From contig JAQCAD010000005.1 of the NCBI GenBank assembly GCA_027621915.1, positions 1-64,000 of the forward strand: a stretch of 64,000 nucleotides of DNA, in the 5' to 3' direction. The notes under the pieces are model-generated. The model was given only the letters and a program-made list of their open reading frames with translations, made no database searches and had not been told where the DNA came from. This DNA comes from Pseudomonadota bacterium (GTDB lineage: Bacteria > Pseudomonadota > Gammaproteobacteria > Steroidobacterales > Woeseiaceae). The translations under genes and the position numbers were made by a program. Shown here in pieces: positions 37,069-47,199 of this stretch (the stretch's first letter is position 1; each line of letters opens with the position of its first letter).

Positions 37069-38409
37069 ATGCTCGACAAAATCGTCATCGCTAACAGAGG
37101 CGAGATCGCCTTACGGATCTTGCGGGCGTGTCGTGAGATGGGAATCAAGACTGTTGCAGTCCATTCCACGGCGGATAACACCCTCAAGCATGTATTGCTT
37201 GCGGATGAAACGGTGTGCATTGGGCCGCCACGTTCAACGGACAGCTATCTGAACATGCCAGCTATTATCAGCGCAGCAGAAGTAACTGACGCCGTCGCGA
37301 TCCATCCTGGCTATGGCTTTCTTTCGGAGAATGCGGATTTCGCGGAACGCGTCGAAACCAGTGGTTTCGTATTTATCGGCCCACCCGCCAGCGCTATTCG
37401 CCAAATGGGCGATAAAGTCGCTGCCATTCGCACGATGAAAGCTGCGGGTGTCCCGACGGTGCCCGGCTCGGATGGCCCACTTAGCGATAATGCAGAGGAA
37501 AACCTTCGAATCGGTCGGGATATCGGTTATCCCGTTATTATCAAGGCTTCTGGCGGTGGCGGCGGTCGAGGCATGCGAGTCGTGCATTCCGAGGCATCGC
37601 TCATTGCAGCAATCAGCGTTACGCAGGCTGAGGCACGTTCGGCGTTCGGCAACGAGACCGTTTACATGGAAAAGTTCCTGGAGACGCCACGGCATATTGA
37701 GATCCAGGTGCTGGCCGACAATCACGGCAATGCTATTCATCTCGGCGAACGCGATTGTTCGATGCAGAGACGCCACCAGAAGGTGGTAGAGGAGGCTCCG
37801 GCTCCCGGAATCACTGAAGAACAGAGAAAGCGGATCGGTGAGCGATGTGCGCGGGCGTGTCTGGAAATGGGTTACCGGAGCGCAGGAACGTTTGAGTTCC
37901 TGTACCAGAATGGTGAGTTTTATTTCATCGAAATGAACACTCGACTGCAGGTTGAGCACCCGGTCACCGAGATGATTACCGGCGTCGATATCGTCAGAGA
38001 ACAAATTCGTATTGCCGCTGGTGAACGACTCAGCCAGACCCAGGCCGACATCAAAATTTCCGGGCATGCGATCGAATGCCGAATCAATGCCGAAGATCCG
38101 AAAACGTTCATGCCGTCCCCCGGTCTGGTGCACCTCTGGCACCCGCCGGGTGGTCCCGGCATTCGCGTTGAAAGTCATATTTACAGCGGATACCGCGTTC
38201 CCCCTTACTATGACTCGATGATCGGAAAAATTATCGCGCACGGTAACGATCGCCCGACCGCCATCGCCCGCATGCGCAGCGCACTCTCCGAAATAGTCGT
38301 AGAGGGCATCAAGACGAATGTTCCCTTGCACCAGGAGATATTTCAGCACTCCGCCTTTCAGGCGGGTGGCACAGATATTCACTACCTCGAGAAAAGACTC
38401 GGTTTGTAA
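37069..38409 (+). CDS. accC: Acetyl-CoA carboxylase biotin carboxylase subunit
   Basis: A 446-residue ATP-grasp enzyme. It starts [20 protein letters not shown]; the glycine-rich ATP loop [14 protein letters not shown], the [20 protein letters not shown] segment and the [14 protein letters not shown] catalytic region are intact. Carboxylates the biotin on AccB. prmA begins two bases after its stop. Confidence 0.99.
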   Translation: MLDKIVIANRGEIALRILRACREMGIKTVAVHSTADNTLKHVLLADETVCIGPPRSTDSYLNMPAIISAAEVTDAVAIHPGYGFLSENADFAERVETSGFVFIGPPASAIRQMGDKVAAIRTMKAAGVPTVPGSDGPLSDNAEENLRIGRDIGYPVIIKASGGGGGRGMRVVHSEASLIAAISVTQAEARSAFGNETVYMEKFLETPRHIEIQVLADNHGNAIHLGERDCSMQRRHQKVVEEAPAPGITEEQRKRIGERCARACLEMGYRSAGTFEFLYQNGEFYFIEMNTRLQVEHPVTEMITGVDIVREQIRIAAGERLSQTQADIKISGHAIECRINAEDPKTFMPSPGLVHLWHPPGGPGIRVESHIYSGYRVPPYYDSMIGKIIAHGNDRPTAIARMRSALSEIVVEGIKTNVPLHQEIFQHSAFQAGGTDIHYLEKRLGL

Positions 38410-38411
38410 CG

Positions 38412-39296
38412 GTGCCGGAGGAATGGCGACAGTTTGTAATGAATCTAGAATCTTTTGATCCGGATCGCGTTGAAGCTGTCCTACTGAAAAATGGCGCTCA
38501 TGCCGTCACGCTCTCTGATGCCGGCGATGATCCGGTTCTCGAACCCGCGCCGGGCGCGACGCCGTTATGGAGCGATACGAAAGTCACCGCTTTGTTCGAC
38601 GCCGACGCGGACTTTGCGAGACTGAAGTCTGATCTCATGCAGACGTTCGAACTAAAGGAATTGCCGGATAATCATGTCGAAATCCTGGTCGACCGGGCCT
38701 GGGAGCGGGAATGGCTGAAGGACTTCGGTCCGATGCGGTTCGGTAAACGATTGTGGATCGTACCCGGGAATGAACACAATCCGCCGGATGACGCGATTGT
38801 CGTCAGGTTGGATCCCGGACTTGCTTTCGGCACCGGCACACACCCGACAACCGCACTTTGTCTTGAGTGGCTTGATGGCATTGACGTTACCGGGAAAACC
38901 GTACTCGATTTTGGCTGCGGATCCGGAATACTGGGTGTTGCAGCCTGCAAACTGGGCGCAGCGCGAGTACAAGGAATTGACATAGATTTGCAGGCAGTGA
39001 CAGCAAGCCGGCAGAATGCAGAACGTAACCATGTTGGGGACTGTTTTCGCGCGAGTACGACCATGTCGAGCGCTACCAACTCATTCGATATTGTCATCGC
39101 AAACATATTGGCGAGCACCTTGATCGAACACGTGTCATTCATTGTTAACGCGGTCAGGCCGGGAGGCAGGCTGGCGCTGTCCGGGGTACTGTACGAGCAA
39201 GTTGCGCAAGTACAGGACAATTACCAGGAATGGTTCGATTTCAACGCTCCGGTTATCAAAGACAACTGGGCCTGCCTGACCGGCACGAAGCGCTGA
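38412..39296 (+). CDS. prmA: Ribosomal protein L11 methyltransferase
   Basis: A 294-residue SAM enzyme that methylates ribosomal protein L11. The substrate-recognition domain occupies about 1-120, followed by the catalytic domain with GLAFGTGTHPTTALCLEWLD, motif I DFGCGSGILGVAACKLGA and NILAS. It starts at GTG 38412, two bases from the accC stop, a standard arrangement. Confidence 0.96.
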   Translation: MPEEWRQFVMNLESFDPDRVEAVLLKNGAHAVTLSDAGDDPVLEPAPGATPLWSDTKVTALFDADADFARLKSDLMQTFELKELPDNHVEILVDRAWEREWLKDFGPMRFGKRLWIVPGNEHNPPDDAIVVRLDPGLAFGTGTHPTTALCLEWLDGIDVTGKTVLDFGCGSGILGVAACKLGAARVQGIDIDLQAVTASRQNAERNHVGDCFRASTTMSSATNSFDIVIANILASTLIEHVSFIVNAVRPGGRLALSGVLYEQVAQVQDNYQEWFDFNAPVIKDNWACLTGTKR

Positions 39297-39305
39297 GCGC
39301 GCAAC

Positions 39306-41267
39306 ATGTACACCACTTGCCCTGACTGCAATTCTTCTTTTCGCGTTACCGCGAAAGTCCTGCAGCAAGCGAAAGGGAATGTGCGCTGCGGTAGTTGTGA
39401 GCACGTGTTCAATGCGCTCGAGTATCTCTCCGAGGAAATGCCGGAGCCTGCCAGGGATACCGCTTCCCCCGACCGGCATGCGGAAACCAGTCGCCGACTT
39501 CTCGAAACACTTGATCAGCTGGCCGGGCCAGAGAAAGTACGCATTGAAGACACTGGCATCGAATGGCGGGTGCTTGACGAAGATGATCCGGATACGAACG
39601 ACGCTGATCGGTTTGCAACCGAAGAAATGCGTTACGACGACAGTACGATGCTATCTGACGACTTCGGTCAGGAGCTCGAATCACTGCGCTCGCGCGGCGA
39701 ACCGGCTCGACGGGAATCAGACTTCGCGATTACCGAGTCTGCAGAATTTGATGAGCTGCAGGGAGATCTCGCCTTAAGCGAACCGGAGGAATGGACAGAC
39801 CTGCTTGAGGAGGTAAGCGATCCGGATTCCACACTTGAGTCCGAGACGCTGGAGGCTGAGGAAGAACTTGCCACCATACACGACCAATTGCCGGCACGAG
39901 AAGAGTCGAACGCCGGGCAACCGACGCCAGTGGGGCCCGAATATCAGTTCGACGCGCCGGACGAAGCGATCGTGTTTGATCTTCCGGCATCGGAACTTGC
40001 CCTGACAGATGAGGTCCCCTTGCTTAAGGAGGAGGACGTCGAACGCTTCGTTATGTCGGATGAAGAACAAGCCGACGATGAGGATGATTCTGATGGTGTC
40101 CTGATTGCTGGCGAAGACGCAATAGAGATTGTGGATGAGTCGCTCGAATTCGACAAAGACGACGACGAGGCGGACGTATTTGAAGTAGAGGATGAAGAAT
40201 ACGCTTCTTCAGACGACGACTATTCCGTAGTCGAGGAATTGGATGGCGTCGATGACGACGACGAGAGAGAGAGCGAGGACGAGGCGGACCGGGATCGCGA
40301 ATCGACCGGAGAATTCGAAGCCAACATCGAAAAAGCCGCCCGTTGGCTGGCTGGCGAAGACGACTTGAAAGAGCCGGTCGCGAATGAGGACGGCGACGGC
40401 GTCTTACGCAACAGTGACACAGGCGAAATTGAGCACATTGTGCCACCGCTAACTGAAGACGAAATGACGGTCAATATGGAAATTGATCAGGAAATGATGG
40501 CACTGGCAACCCAGGACGATAACTTCTCGGCGACGCTTGTAGGGTTGAAAAGTGCCGAGCAGCTGTTCAGTGAACATGCCGATGACGTTGAAACGATCAT
40601 CATGGAAGGCGAATTTGTACGCAGCGAGATTGATCTGGAAAGGCTGGCTGCCGAGAATGCATCGAGAGGCCAGCTCGGCGACTCCGGTAGCCTGGTCGAT
40701 ACCTACGCCCTGCGTCGGGGCAAAGTTCGCGGAGGACGGCGTCGACACGATCCGGTGAGTTACGGCATAACTGCCGCCATTGTCGTGCTTGCGCTGACCC
40801 TCGTTGGACAAATCGTACACAACTCGCGGGAATCGCTTGCGACGATGGGGATGTTTAATCAGACAGTCGCACCGGTCTACCGAATGCTGGGTAGTCCGGT
40901 CACTCCGTCGTGGGACGTCAGGGGCTGGCAGTTCGAAGTCACTAATGGAAATGTCGACGAAAATGAGCAGGCCCTGACCATTGTGTCGCGAATCGTAAAC
41001 CGCGCCGATCAACCATTACCCTACCCGCTGATTCATATCTCGCTGACTGACCGCTGGGAAGACATCATGGGTAGCAAAATCCTCGAACCTGGAGAATACC
41101 TCGCGGGTGACCTGGACCCGAGCAGCCCCGTACTTCCGGGCGAAAATTTTACCGCAGTCATTACGATCGAAGACCCGTCCGCCGAGGCGACCGGATTCAA
41201 ACTGAATGTCTGCTATCGTGTCGCGCCCGGTTCGGTTCGCTGCGCCATCGAAGACTTTAAAGACTGA
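39306..41267 (+). CDS. Zinc-ribbon / DUF3426 membrane protein with a long acidic linker
   Basis: A 653-residue protein. The N-terminus is an MJ0042-type zinc ribbon (CPDCNSSF, later CGSCEHVFNA). Residues about 60-480 are an extremely Asp/Glu-rich, low-complexity region, probably disordered. A single transmembrane helix (ITAAIVVLALTLVGQIV, near residue 500) and the extracytoplasmic DUF3426 domain (SRIVNRADQPLPYPLIHISLTDRW, LPGENFTAVITIEDPS) complete it. The function of this family is unknown; it usually sits between prmA and dusB, as here. The linker is far longer than in most members. Confidence 0.88.
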   Translation: MYTTCPDCNSSFRVTAKVLQQAKGNVRCGSCEHVFNALEYLSEEMPEPARDTASPDRHAETSRRLLETLDQLAGPEKVRIEDTGIEWRVLDEDDPDTNDADRFATEEMRYDDSTMLSDDFGQELESLRSRGEPARRESDFAITESAEFDELQGDLALSEPEEWTDLLEEVSDPDSTLESETLEAEEELATIHDQLPAREESNAGQPTPVGPEYQFDAPDEAIVFDLPASELALTDEVPLLKEEDVERFVMSDEEQADDEDDSDGVLIAGEDAIEIVDESLEFDKDDDEADVFEVEDEEYASSDDDYSVVEELDGVDDDDERESEDEADRDRESTGEFEANIEKAARWLAGEDDLKEPVANEDGDGVLRNSDTGEIEHIVPPLTEDEMTVNMEIDQEMMALATQDDNFSATLVGLKSAEQLFSEHADDVETIIMEGEFVRSEIDLERLAAENASRGQLGDSGSLVDTYALRRGKVRGGRRRHDPVSYGITAAIVVLALTLVGQIVHNSRESLATMGMFNQTVAPVYRMLGSPVTPSWDVRGWQFEVTNGNVDENEQALTIVSRIVNRADQPLPYPLIHISLTDRWEDIMGSKILEPGEYLAGDLDPSSPVLPGENFTAVITIEDPSAEATGFKLNVCYRVAPGSVRCAIEDFKD

Positions 41268-41273
41268 AGATGC

Positions 41274-41375
41274 TGATGATTAATGGGGTCAGAGCCCTTG
41301 ATGATTAATGGGGTCAGAGCCCTTAAGACCCGCCAACGCGAATACCCGGTTTTTTTTCCCAAGGGCTCTGACCCC
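41274..41375. repeat. Repeat cluster: two tandem copies plus an inverted copy of GGGGTCAGAGCCC
   Basis: A 25-bp unit is tandemly duplicated (41274-41298, 41299-41323), each copy containing the core (41285-41297, 41310-41322). An inverted core GGGCTCTGACCCC follows at 41363-41375, so the transcript can fold into a strong hairpin. An outer inverted pair CCCGCCAA/TTGGCGGG encloses the inverted core. The element fills the gap between the DUF3426 gene and dusB. Confidence 0.85.
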
Positions 41376-41395
41376 GTTTGCTTGGCGGGCACTCC

Positions 41396-42382
41396 ATGAA
41401 AATCGGGCCTTACCAGCTTTCAAGCCCGTTTCTGCTTGCGCCGATGGCAGGAATTTCCGATGCGCCATTTCGTCGGCTCTGCCGTCGCTTCGGTGCCGGC
41501 ATGACCACGTCGGAAATGACCACCGCTGATATCAGTTTGTGGCAAACGGCAAAATCGCGACACCGTCTCAATCTCGACATGGATGCAACGCCGCGAGTGG
41601 TTCAGATTGCGGGTTCCGATCCGGATCAATTGGCGCTCGCCGCATCGCTTTGCGTGGGGCGTGGCGCGCAAATCATTGATATCAATATGGGTTGTCCGGC
41701 CAAGAAAGTCTGCAAGCAACTTGCCGGCTCCGCACTTCTGAAAGATCCGTTGCTTGTCGAAAGGATTCTCGCGGCAGTTGTCGCTGCAGTTTCCGTGCCC
41801 GTTACCCTGAAAATACGTACGGGCTGGAACGAGCAAAACCGCAACGGCGTCGAAATCGCGAAGATCGCAGAGGAAAATGGCATACAGGCATTGGCAGTTC
41901 ACGGCAGGACCCGGGCCTGTCGATACGATGGCGATGCAGAATATGAAACGATTGCGCGCATCAAATCCGCAGTCGATATACCCGTGATTGCTAACGGCGA
42001 TATCACAAGCTCACGGAAAGCGCTTGATGTTCTTCGCATTAGTGGCGCGGACGCCTTGATGATAGGCAGGGCTGCCATGGGGCAACCCTGGATTTTTCGA
42101 GAGCTGAACCATTATCTGAAAACCGGGCAGCAAATTGCGCCGCTAGAAAATAACGACGTCCGTGATATCATGCTCGACCACCTTAGCGACCTGTACCAGT
42201 TTTATGGGGATACAACTGGCGTTCGGGTGGCTCGCAAGCACCTGACCTGGTATTGCTCCGGATTGAGAAATGCAGAAGCGTTCCGGTCGCGGGTGGTGCG
42301 CGTTGCAAGTGCTTCTGAGCAAATTCGCCTTACGCGGAATTTCTTTGGTTCGATGACCGAGAACAACCATTTGGCCGCGTAA
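41396..42382 (+). CDS. dusB: tRNA-dihydrouridine synthase B
   Basis: An FMN-dependent enzyme that reduces uridine in tRNA. Start at ATG 41396 (MKIGPYQLSSPFLLAPMAGISD). The catalytic Cys lies in MGCPAKKVCKQLAGSAL, with flavin- and substrate-site motifs KIRTGWN, HGRTRACRY, IANGDI and MIGRAAMGQPWIF. Length is about 328 residues. It is followed by fis, the classic dusB-fis operon. The repeat cluster is directly upstream and might separate it from the acc/prm transcript or form a hairpin in it. Confidence 0.98.
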   Translation: MKIGPYQLSSPFLLAPMAGISDAPFRRLCRRFGAGMTTSEMTTADISLWQTAKSRHRLNLDMDATPRVVQIAGSDPDQLALAASLCVGRGAQIIDINMGCPAKKVCKQLAGSALLKDPLLVERILAAVVAAVSVPVTLKIRTGWNEQNRNGVEIAKIAEENGIQALAVHGRTRACRYDGDAEYETIARIKSAVDIPVIANGDITSSRKALDVLRISGADALMIGRAAMGQPWIFRELNHYLKTGQQIAPLENNDVRDIMLDHLSDLYQFYGDTTGVRVARKHLTWYCSGLRNAEAFRSRVVRVASASEQIRLTRNFFGSMTENNHLAA

Positions 42383-42434
42383 CATTTGTGCTCGGCAAGG
42401 TTTTGAACAAACACACTTCGGGAATTACAAGAAA

Positions 42435-42716
42435 GTGGCCAAGAACGAGTCCGTCAATATCATTGAATTAATGGCCCTGAAATCCAGGAAGCCCCTTCGC
42501 AAACACACCGAAGAAGCGCTCCAGCTGTACTTCAAATCCCTGAACGGCGATCGCCCCGGCGATTTGTATGATCTCGTTCTCGGCGAGGTTGAAGAGCCGT
42601 TGTTCAGGGCGGTAATGGATTACACCGATGGAAATCAAAGCCAGGCCGCTGGAATTCTCGGCATCAACCGCGGAACGCTGCGAAAAAAGCTAAAGACGTA
42701 TTCCCTAATTCAGTAA
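42435..42716 (+). CDS. fis: DNA-binding protein Fis
   Basis: A 93-residue nucleoid protein and growth-phase regulator. The C-terminal helix-turn-helix reads GNQSQAAGILGINRGTLRKKLKTY, shared with the NtrC-type Fis fold (quoted in part: helix near residues 70-93). It starts at GTG 42435, 52 bases after dusB. It is slightly divergent from enterobacterial Fis in the N-terminal beta-hairpin arm. Confidence 0.95.
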   Translation: MAKNESVNIIELMALKSRKPLRKHTEEALQLYFKSLNGDRPGDLYDLVLGEVEEPLFRAVMDYTDGNQSQAAGILGINRGTLRKKLKTYSLIQ

Positions 42717-42725
42717 AGGCAATCC

Positions 42726-44276
42726 ATGTTCAAAGTATGTCGTGCGCTCGTCAGCGTCTCTGATAAGCGTAATCTGATTCAGTTTGCCCAGGGTCTTCTC
42801 GACCTGGACATCGAAATACTCTCCACTGGCGGCACCTGTCGCCAGCTCCGGGAAGCAGGAATCGACGCGATTGAGGTGTCGATGAAAACGGGGTTTCCGG
42901 AAATCATGGATGGAAGAGTAAAGACTCTTCACCCTGTCATTCACGGCGGTCTTCTCGGTCGGCGTGGCACGGACGAGGCGGTCATGGCAGAACACGGCAT
43001 CGAGCCGATCGATCTTCTTGCCGTCAACCTTTATCCGTTTGAACAAACCATCAGCAGATCTGACGCAACACTTGACGACGCGATAGAGAATATCGATATA
43101 GGAGGGCCGGCGATGATTCGCGCCGCCTCCAAGAATCATGACGGTGTCGCAGTTGTCGTTGATCCGGACGACTATGAAACCGTTCTCGAAGCGTTACGGG
43201 CTGGCAAAATGAGCGTCGAGTACCGTCGCGGATTGGCTGCAAAAGCCTATGCCCATACGGCCAGTTACGACACGGCAATCGCGCAATATCTGTCCGCTTC
43301 ACTGAAACAGGATTTTCTCGGCGAACGGTTTTTGTACTCGGGCATCCGAAGCGAGAAACTACGCTACGGCGAGAATCCGCATCAGGAAGCGGCGTTTTAC
43401 CGCGATCAGGCGGCACCAGCCGGATCGCTCGCAACTGCCGAACAACTCCAGGGTAAAGCATTGTCATACAACAACATTGCGGACACAGATGCTGCGCTTG
43501 AATGCGTCAAGCAGTTTGATCGTCCGGCCTGCGTCATTGTCAAGCATGCCAATCCATGTGGTGTATCGGTGGGTGACAGTATCGGGAGCGCTTACGATCG
43601 TGCGTTCTCCACCGATCCGACGTCAGCGTTCGGCGGCATCATCGCATTTAACCGGCCTCTGGATGCGGCAACGGCCCGCAGCATTGTCGACAGACAATTT
43701 GTTGAAGTCATCGTCGCTCCTGATATCGACGAAGATGCGCTTTCAGTGCTGACGGAAAAGAAAAACGTTCGCGTACTTCGAACCGGCACGTGGCCCGATA
43801 GCAATGCCGCGACTTTTGACTTCAAGAAAGTCTCCGGCGGCTTGCTTGTACAAACTTCCGACGCCGGTGTGGTAACAGAGTCAGATTTCAAGGTCGTTAC
43901 GAAGATCGCGCCCAGCGCGGACCAGGTCAGAGATATGCTGTTCGCCTGGAAAGTGGCGAAATTCGTTAAGTCGAACGCAATCGTATTTTGTAAGGACGGG
44001 ACGACGATTGGCGTTGGTGCAGGACAGATGAGTCGTGTGTATTCGACCAGGATTGCTGCGATCAAAGCGGCGGACGAGGGACTCGAAGTGTCTGGCTCCG
44101 TGATGGCATCCGATGCTTTCTTCCCGTTCCGCGATGGAATTGATAGCGCCGCAGAACACGGCATTTCGGCGATCATTCAGCCTGGCGGCTCAATGCGTGA
44201 CGATGAAGTCATCGCCGCGGCAAATGAGCATGGTCTCGCAATGGTGTTTACGGGCATGCGTCATTTCAGGCACTAA
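42726..44276 (+). CDS. purH: Bifunctional AICAR formyltransferase / IMP cyclohydrolase
   Basis: Last two steps of IMP synthesis. The 516-residue protein starts [21 protein letters not shown]. The cyclohydrolase domain (MGS-like; [31 protein letters not shown]) is followed by the formyltransferase domain with [21 protein letters not shown] and [12 protein letters not shown]. Ten bases from fis. A repeat element intervenes before purD. Confidence 0.99.
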   Translation: MFKVCRALVSVSDKRNLIQFAQGLLDLDIEILSTGGTCRQLREAGIDAIEVSMKTGFPEIMDGRVKTLHPVIHGGLLGRRGTDEAVMAEHGIEPIDLLAVNLYPFEQTISRSDATLDDAIENIDIGGPAMIRAASKNHDGVAVVVDPDDYETVLEALRAGKMSVEYRRGLAAKAYAHTASYDTAIAQYLSASLKQDFLGERFLYSGIRSEKLRYGENPHQEAAFYRDQAAPAGSLATAEQLQGKALSYNNIADTDAALECVKQFDRPACVIVKHANPCGVSVGDSIGSAYDRAFSTDPTSAFGGIIAFNRPLDAATARSIVDRQFVEVIVAPDIDEDALSVLTEKKNVRVLRTGTWPDSNAATFDFKKVSGGLLVQTSDAGVVTESDFKVVTKIAPSADQVRDMLFAWKVAKFVKSNAIVFCKDGTTIGVGAGQMSRVYSTRIAAIKAADEGLEVSGSVMASDAFFPFRDGIDSAAEHGISAIIQPGGSMRDDEVIAAANEHGLAMVFTGMRHFRH

Positions 44277-44291
44277 ACCAGTGGAGCCAAA

Positions 44292-44367
44292 AAAAGGGGT
44301 CAGAGCCCATTATTTAGCGGTGCAGGCAGAGTCTCGCATAGCCATGAAAAGGGCTCTGACCCCTTTT
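44292..44367. repeat. MITE-like inverted-repeat element between purH and purD
   Basis: AAAA plus the core GGGGTCAGAGCCC (44296-44308) is mirrored by GGGCTCTGACCCC plus TTTT (44351-44363 and 44364-44367), enclosing about 42 bases. The 17-bp perfect inverted repeats make a 76-bp element that may act as a hairpin within the purHD transcript. No coding capacity. Confidence 0.85.
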
Positions 44368-44409
44368 CTGCTTTTCTCCTGAAAACGTCTTTAGCCGAGA
44401 GTGGATCCG

Positions 44410-45708
44410 ATGAAAATACTGATCGTTGGCGGCGGTGGTCGTGAACATGCGCTGGCATGGAAATGTAAACAGTCACCCCGGGTCAAAGATGTGTTGGTCG
44501 CCCCTGGCAATGCCGGAACCGCTCTCGAACCAGGGATACGAAATGTCGCCGTTGACGCCGAAGACATTGATAGATTGCTGGAACTTGCCCGGTCAGAATC
44601 CATTGACCTGACCATAATCGGCCCCGAAGTGCCTCTTGTGAACGGCATCGTGGACAGGTTCCGGGAAGCGGGGCTGCCATGTTTCGGACCCGATGCCGCC
44701 GGCGCCCAGCTGGAAGGATCCAAAGCTTTTACCAAAGACTTTCTTCACAGGCACAACATACCGACGGCGGCGTACCAGAGTTTCGCTGAGCTGGAACCCG
44801 CGCTCGCCTACATTCGTGACCGCGGCGCACCGATCGTCATAAAAGCGGACGGACTTGCTGCCGGCAAGGGGGTGATCGTCGCCCGAACGCTGCGTGAAGC
44901 CGAAGAAGCGGCGACCAGCATGCTTGCTGCGGGGCATTTTGGTGATGCCGGCAGACGAATTGTCGTAGAGGAATTCCTCGAAGGCGAGGAGGCAAGTTTT
45001 ATTGTCATGACAGACGGGAACGCTGTTCTGTCGCTCGCGAGCTCTCAAGACCACAAAGCCCGGGACGAAGGCGATACAGGTCCGAACACGGGCGGAATGG
45101 GTGCCTATTCTCCGGCTCCCGTCGTCACTACCGAAATGGAGCAACGAATTCTCGAGCTTGTCATTCAGCCGACGCTCTCCGGTTTGCGCGCGGACGGGAT
45201 CAAATACACCGGATTTCTCTACGCCGGACTGATGATTACACCAAAGGGCGCACCCAAAGTGATCGAATTCAATTGCCGTTTGGGCGACCCGGAAACACAG
45301 CCAATCATGGCGCGCCTGAAATCAGATCTCGTCACCTTGTGTGAGGCAACGCTAAATGGCCGTCTGGAGAATGAAACAGCACAATGGGATTCGCGCGCAG
45401 CTCTTGGGGTCGTGATGGCTGCCGGCGGATATCCGGCAAGCTATGAAAAGGGCAAACCTATATCGGGGCTGGATGAATCCGGCGATACTGCTGCCATGGT
45501 CTTCCACGCAGGAACTGCGATGCACAACAATGATGTTGTTACCAGCGGCGGCCGTGTGCTCTGTGTAGTCGGGCTTGGCAATTCTGTAGCTGACGCGCGC
45601 GACGTCGCCTATGCAAGAGTCGCAAGCATTCGTTGGGACAATGTTTTTTATCGCAAAGATATCGGTCATCGCGCTATCGCCCGTGAAATGTCCGGGAAGG
45701 CGGGTTGA
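44410..45708 (+). CDS. purD: Phosphoribosylamine-glycine ligase
   Basis: Second step of purine synthesis. Begins MKILIVGGGGREHALAWK (ATG 44410; a GTG three codons earlier is less likely). The ATP-grasp motifs KADGLAAGKGVIVA and GMGAYSPAPV, and the metal-site region EFNCRLGDPETQ, are intact over about 432 residues. Co-directional with purH across a repeat element, and its stop overlaps the moeA-like start. Confidence 0.98.
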   Translation: MKILIVGGGGREHALAWKCKQSPRVKDVLVAPGNAGTALEPGIRNVAVDAEDIDRLLELARSESIDLTIIGPEVPLVNGIVDRFREAGLPCFGPDAAGAQLEGSKAFTKDFLHRHNIPTAAYQSFAELEPALAYIRDRGAPIVIKADGLAAGKGVIVARTLREAEEAATSMLAAGHFGDAGRRIVVEEFLEGEEASFIVMTDGNAVLSLASSQDHKARDEGDTGPNTGGMGAYSPAPVVTTEMEQRILELVIQPTLSGLRADGIKYTGFLYAGLMITPKGAPKVIEFNCRLGDPETQPIMARLKSDLVTLCEATLNGRLENETAQWDSRAALGVVMAAGGYPASYEKGKPISGLDESGDTAAMVFHAGTAMHNNDVVTSGGRVLCVVGLGNSVADARDVAYARVASIRWDNVFYRKDIGHRAIAREMSGKAG

Positions 45709-46925
45709 CGCAGGCTATGCTGACAACGGCAGAGGCATCCCAGGCAATAGATGAGTCAATGTCGATTTTCGACAGCGACCACGTCGATCTCGTTTCGGCG
45801 TCCGGCAGGATTTTGCGGCAAGTTGTTCATGCAGAGCGGGATCAGCCCCCATTCGATCGGGTCACGATGGATGGCATAGCAATCCGGTTTTCGTCGTTCG
45901 ATGCCGGCAATCGACAATTCACTATTCAGGGTACGCAACATGCCGGTGATTCAGTTCTGACATTGGAAAGTGATCAGAACTGCATCGAGGTCATGACCGG
46001 AAGCGTACTGCCCGAAGCGAGTGACTGTATTGTTCCGGTAGAACGGGTCGCGATTGTCAAAAATGTGGCAGTGGTCGAAGACGACTACCAGGCGCAGGCC
46101 CGCCAGTTCATTCACGCGAAGGGATCTGATCACAAGGGCGGCCACGAAGTGCTAAGACCAGGTATCACCATCTCACCGCTGGACGTAGCGATAATCGCCT
46201 CTTGCGGTCTGGACCAGGTGGAAGTCTCGCGCTTGCCGAAAGTCAGCGTCATCTCTACAGGCAATGAACTGGTACCGCCCGGGCAGCCGGTCGCAGACCA
46301 CCAGATCCGCCTGTCCAATGGGCCAGCCCTGGTCGCTATGCTGGCGGTCCAGGGTTTTGCGAATTCGTGTCACGAACATTTGGCGGATAATGTCGCGACA
46401 CTTGAACGCGAATTGAAGCGTCATCTTGAAACAACCGACGTGATGATTCTCAGTGGTGGGGTGTCGATGGGCAAAGCGGATTTCGTGCCACAAGTCATGC
46501 GGACGCTTGGCGTCAAAGCCGTTTTCCACAAGATAAGCCAGCGTCCGGGTAAGCCAATGTGGTTTGGCATCGGCCCCAACGGCCAGGCCGTTTTCGCGCT
46601 GCCCGGCAATCCCGTTTCGTCAATGGTGTGCTGCCGCCAGTATGTCTTGCCGGCGTTGTTCCGGGCCAGCGGTCGTGAGCGAGTTCCGGCGCAAACTGCG
46701 GTACTTACCGAAGATGTAAATTTCAACACGGATCTGACCTGCTTCCTGCCGGTTCGCGTACTAAGCCTGGCCGACGGGAGAATTAGCGCGACGCCGGTAC
46801 CAAGCAACACGTCCGGCGATTTCGCCTCACTTGCCGGTACCGACGGCTACGTCGAATTGCGCCGGGAGCAGAACAGTTTCCCTGCCGGTAGCGCGGTCCC
46901 TTTGCATTTCTGGAAGTCCCCCTGA
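45705..46925 (+). CDS. MoeA-family molybdopterin molybdotransferase
   Basis: Inserts molybdate into adenylated molybdopterin. The 406-residue protein has the MoeA N-terminal domains (DQPPFDRVTMDGIAIR, IEVMTGSVLPEASDCIVPVE), the MPT-binding domain (VSVISTGNELVPPGQP, MILSGGVSMGKADFV, FALPGNPVSSMVC) and a C-terminal beta domain. The usual MoeA N-terminal motif reads PPFDRVTMDG here, slightly degenerate versus P.FD.SAMDG. It starts at TTG 45705 overlapping the purD stop, or at ATG 45717. It could serve MsrP encoded in this window. Confidence 0.88.
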   Translation: MTQAMLTTAEASQAIDESMSIFDSDHVDLVSASGRILRQVVHAERDQPPFDRVTMDGIAIRFSSFDAGNRQFTIQGTQHAGDSVLTLESDQNCIEVMTGSVLPEASDCIVPVERVAIVKNVAVVEDDYQAQARQFIHAKGSDHKGGHEVLRPGITISPLDVAIIASCGLDQVEVSRLPKVSVISTGNELVPPGQPVADHQIRLSNGPALVAMLAVQGFANSCHEHLADNVATLERELKRHLETTDVMILSGGVSMGKADFVPQVMRTLGVKAVFHKISQRPGKPMWFGIGPNGQAVFALPGNPVSSMVCCRQYVLPALFRASGRERVPAQTAVLTEDVNFNTDLTCFLPVRVLSLADGRISATPVPSNTSGDFASLAGTDGYVELRREQNSFPAGSAVPLHFWKSP

Positions 46926-47199
46926 CAATCTGCCCCCGTCCGGGCAGGCTTACATCGTCCGTGCCGATGCCTGCCCGGATTGCGCCAAAGCTCCTCCTGT
47001 AATCACGCATGGTGACGACATCTGCCTGTGCCACGCACACTGCGCAATACACTATCTACTAACGTCACGCTTGGCGAAACGGAGGGAATTGCATCGGCCT
47101 GCCGGAATGGTAGGCTTCGTGGGCAAGGTCTTAAGGTTGAGCGACCGGCCGGGGTATCAGGGCCGAATAACACTAAAATAAAGCGAGGACCAAAATATC

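Noticed and set aside
37234-38382. 382-codon open frame antisense to accC
   Set aside because: It lies entirely opposite a highly conserved gene, has no recognisable domain and an Arg/His/Cys-rich composition typical of a shadow frame.
46831-47181. Cys/His-containing open frame between the moeA-like gene and doxX
   Set aside because: It begins inside the moeA-like gene in another frame, has no family resemblance and no ribosome site; the 274-bp gap holds nothing I can support.
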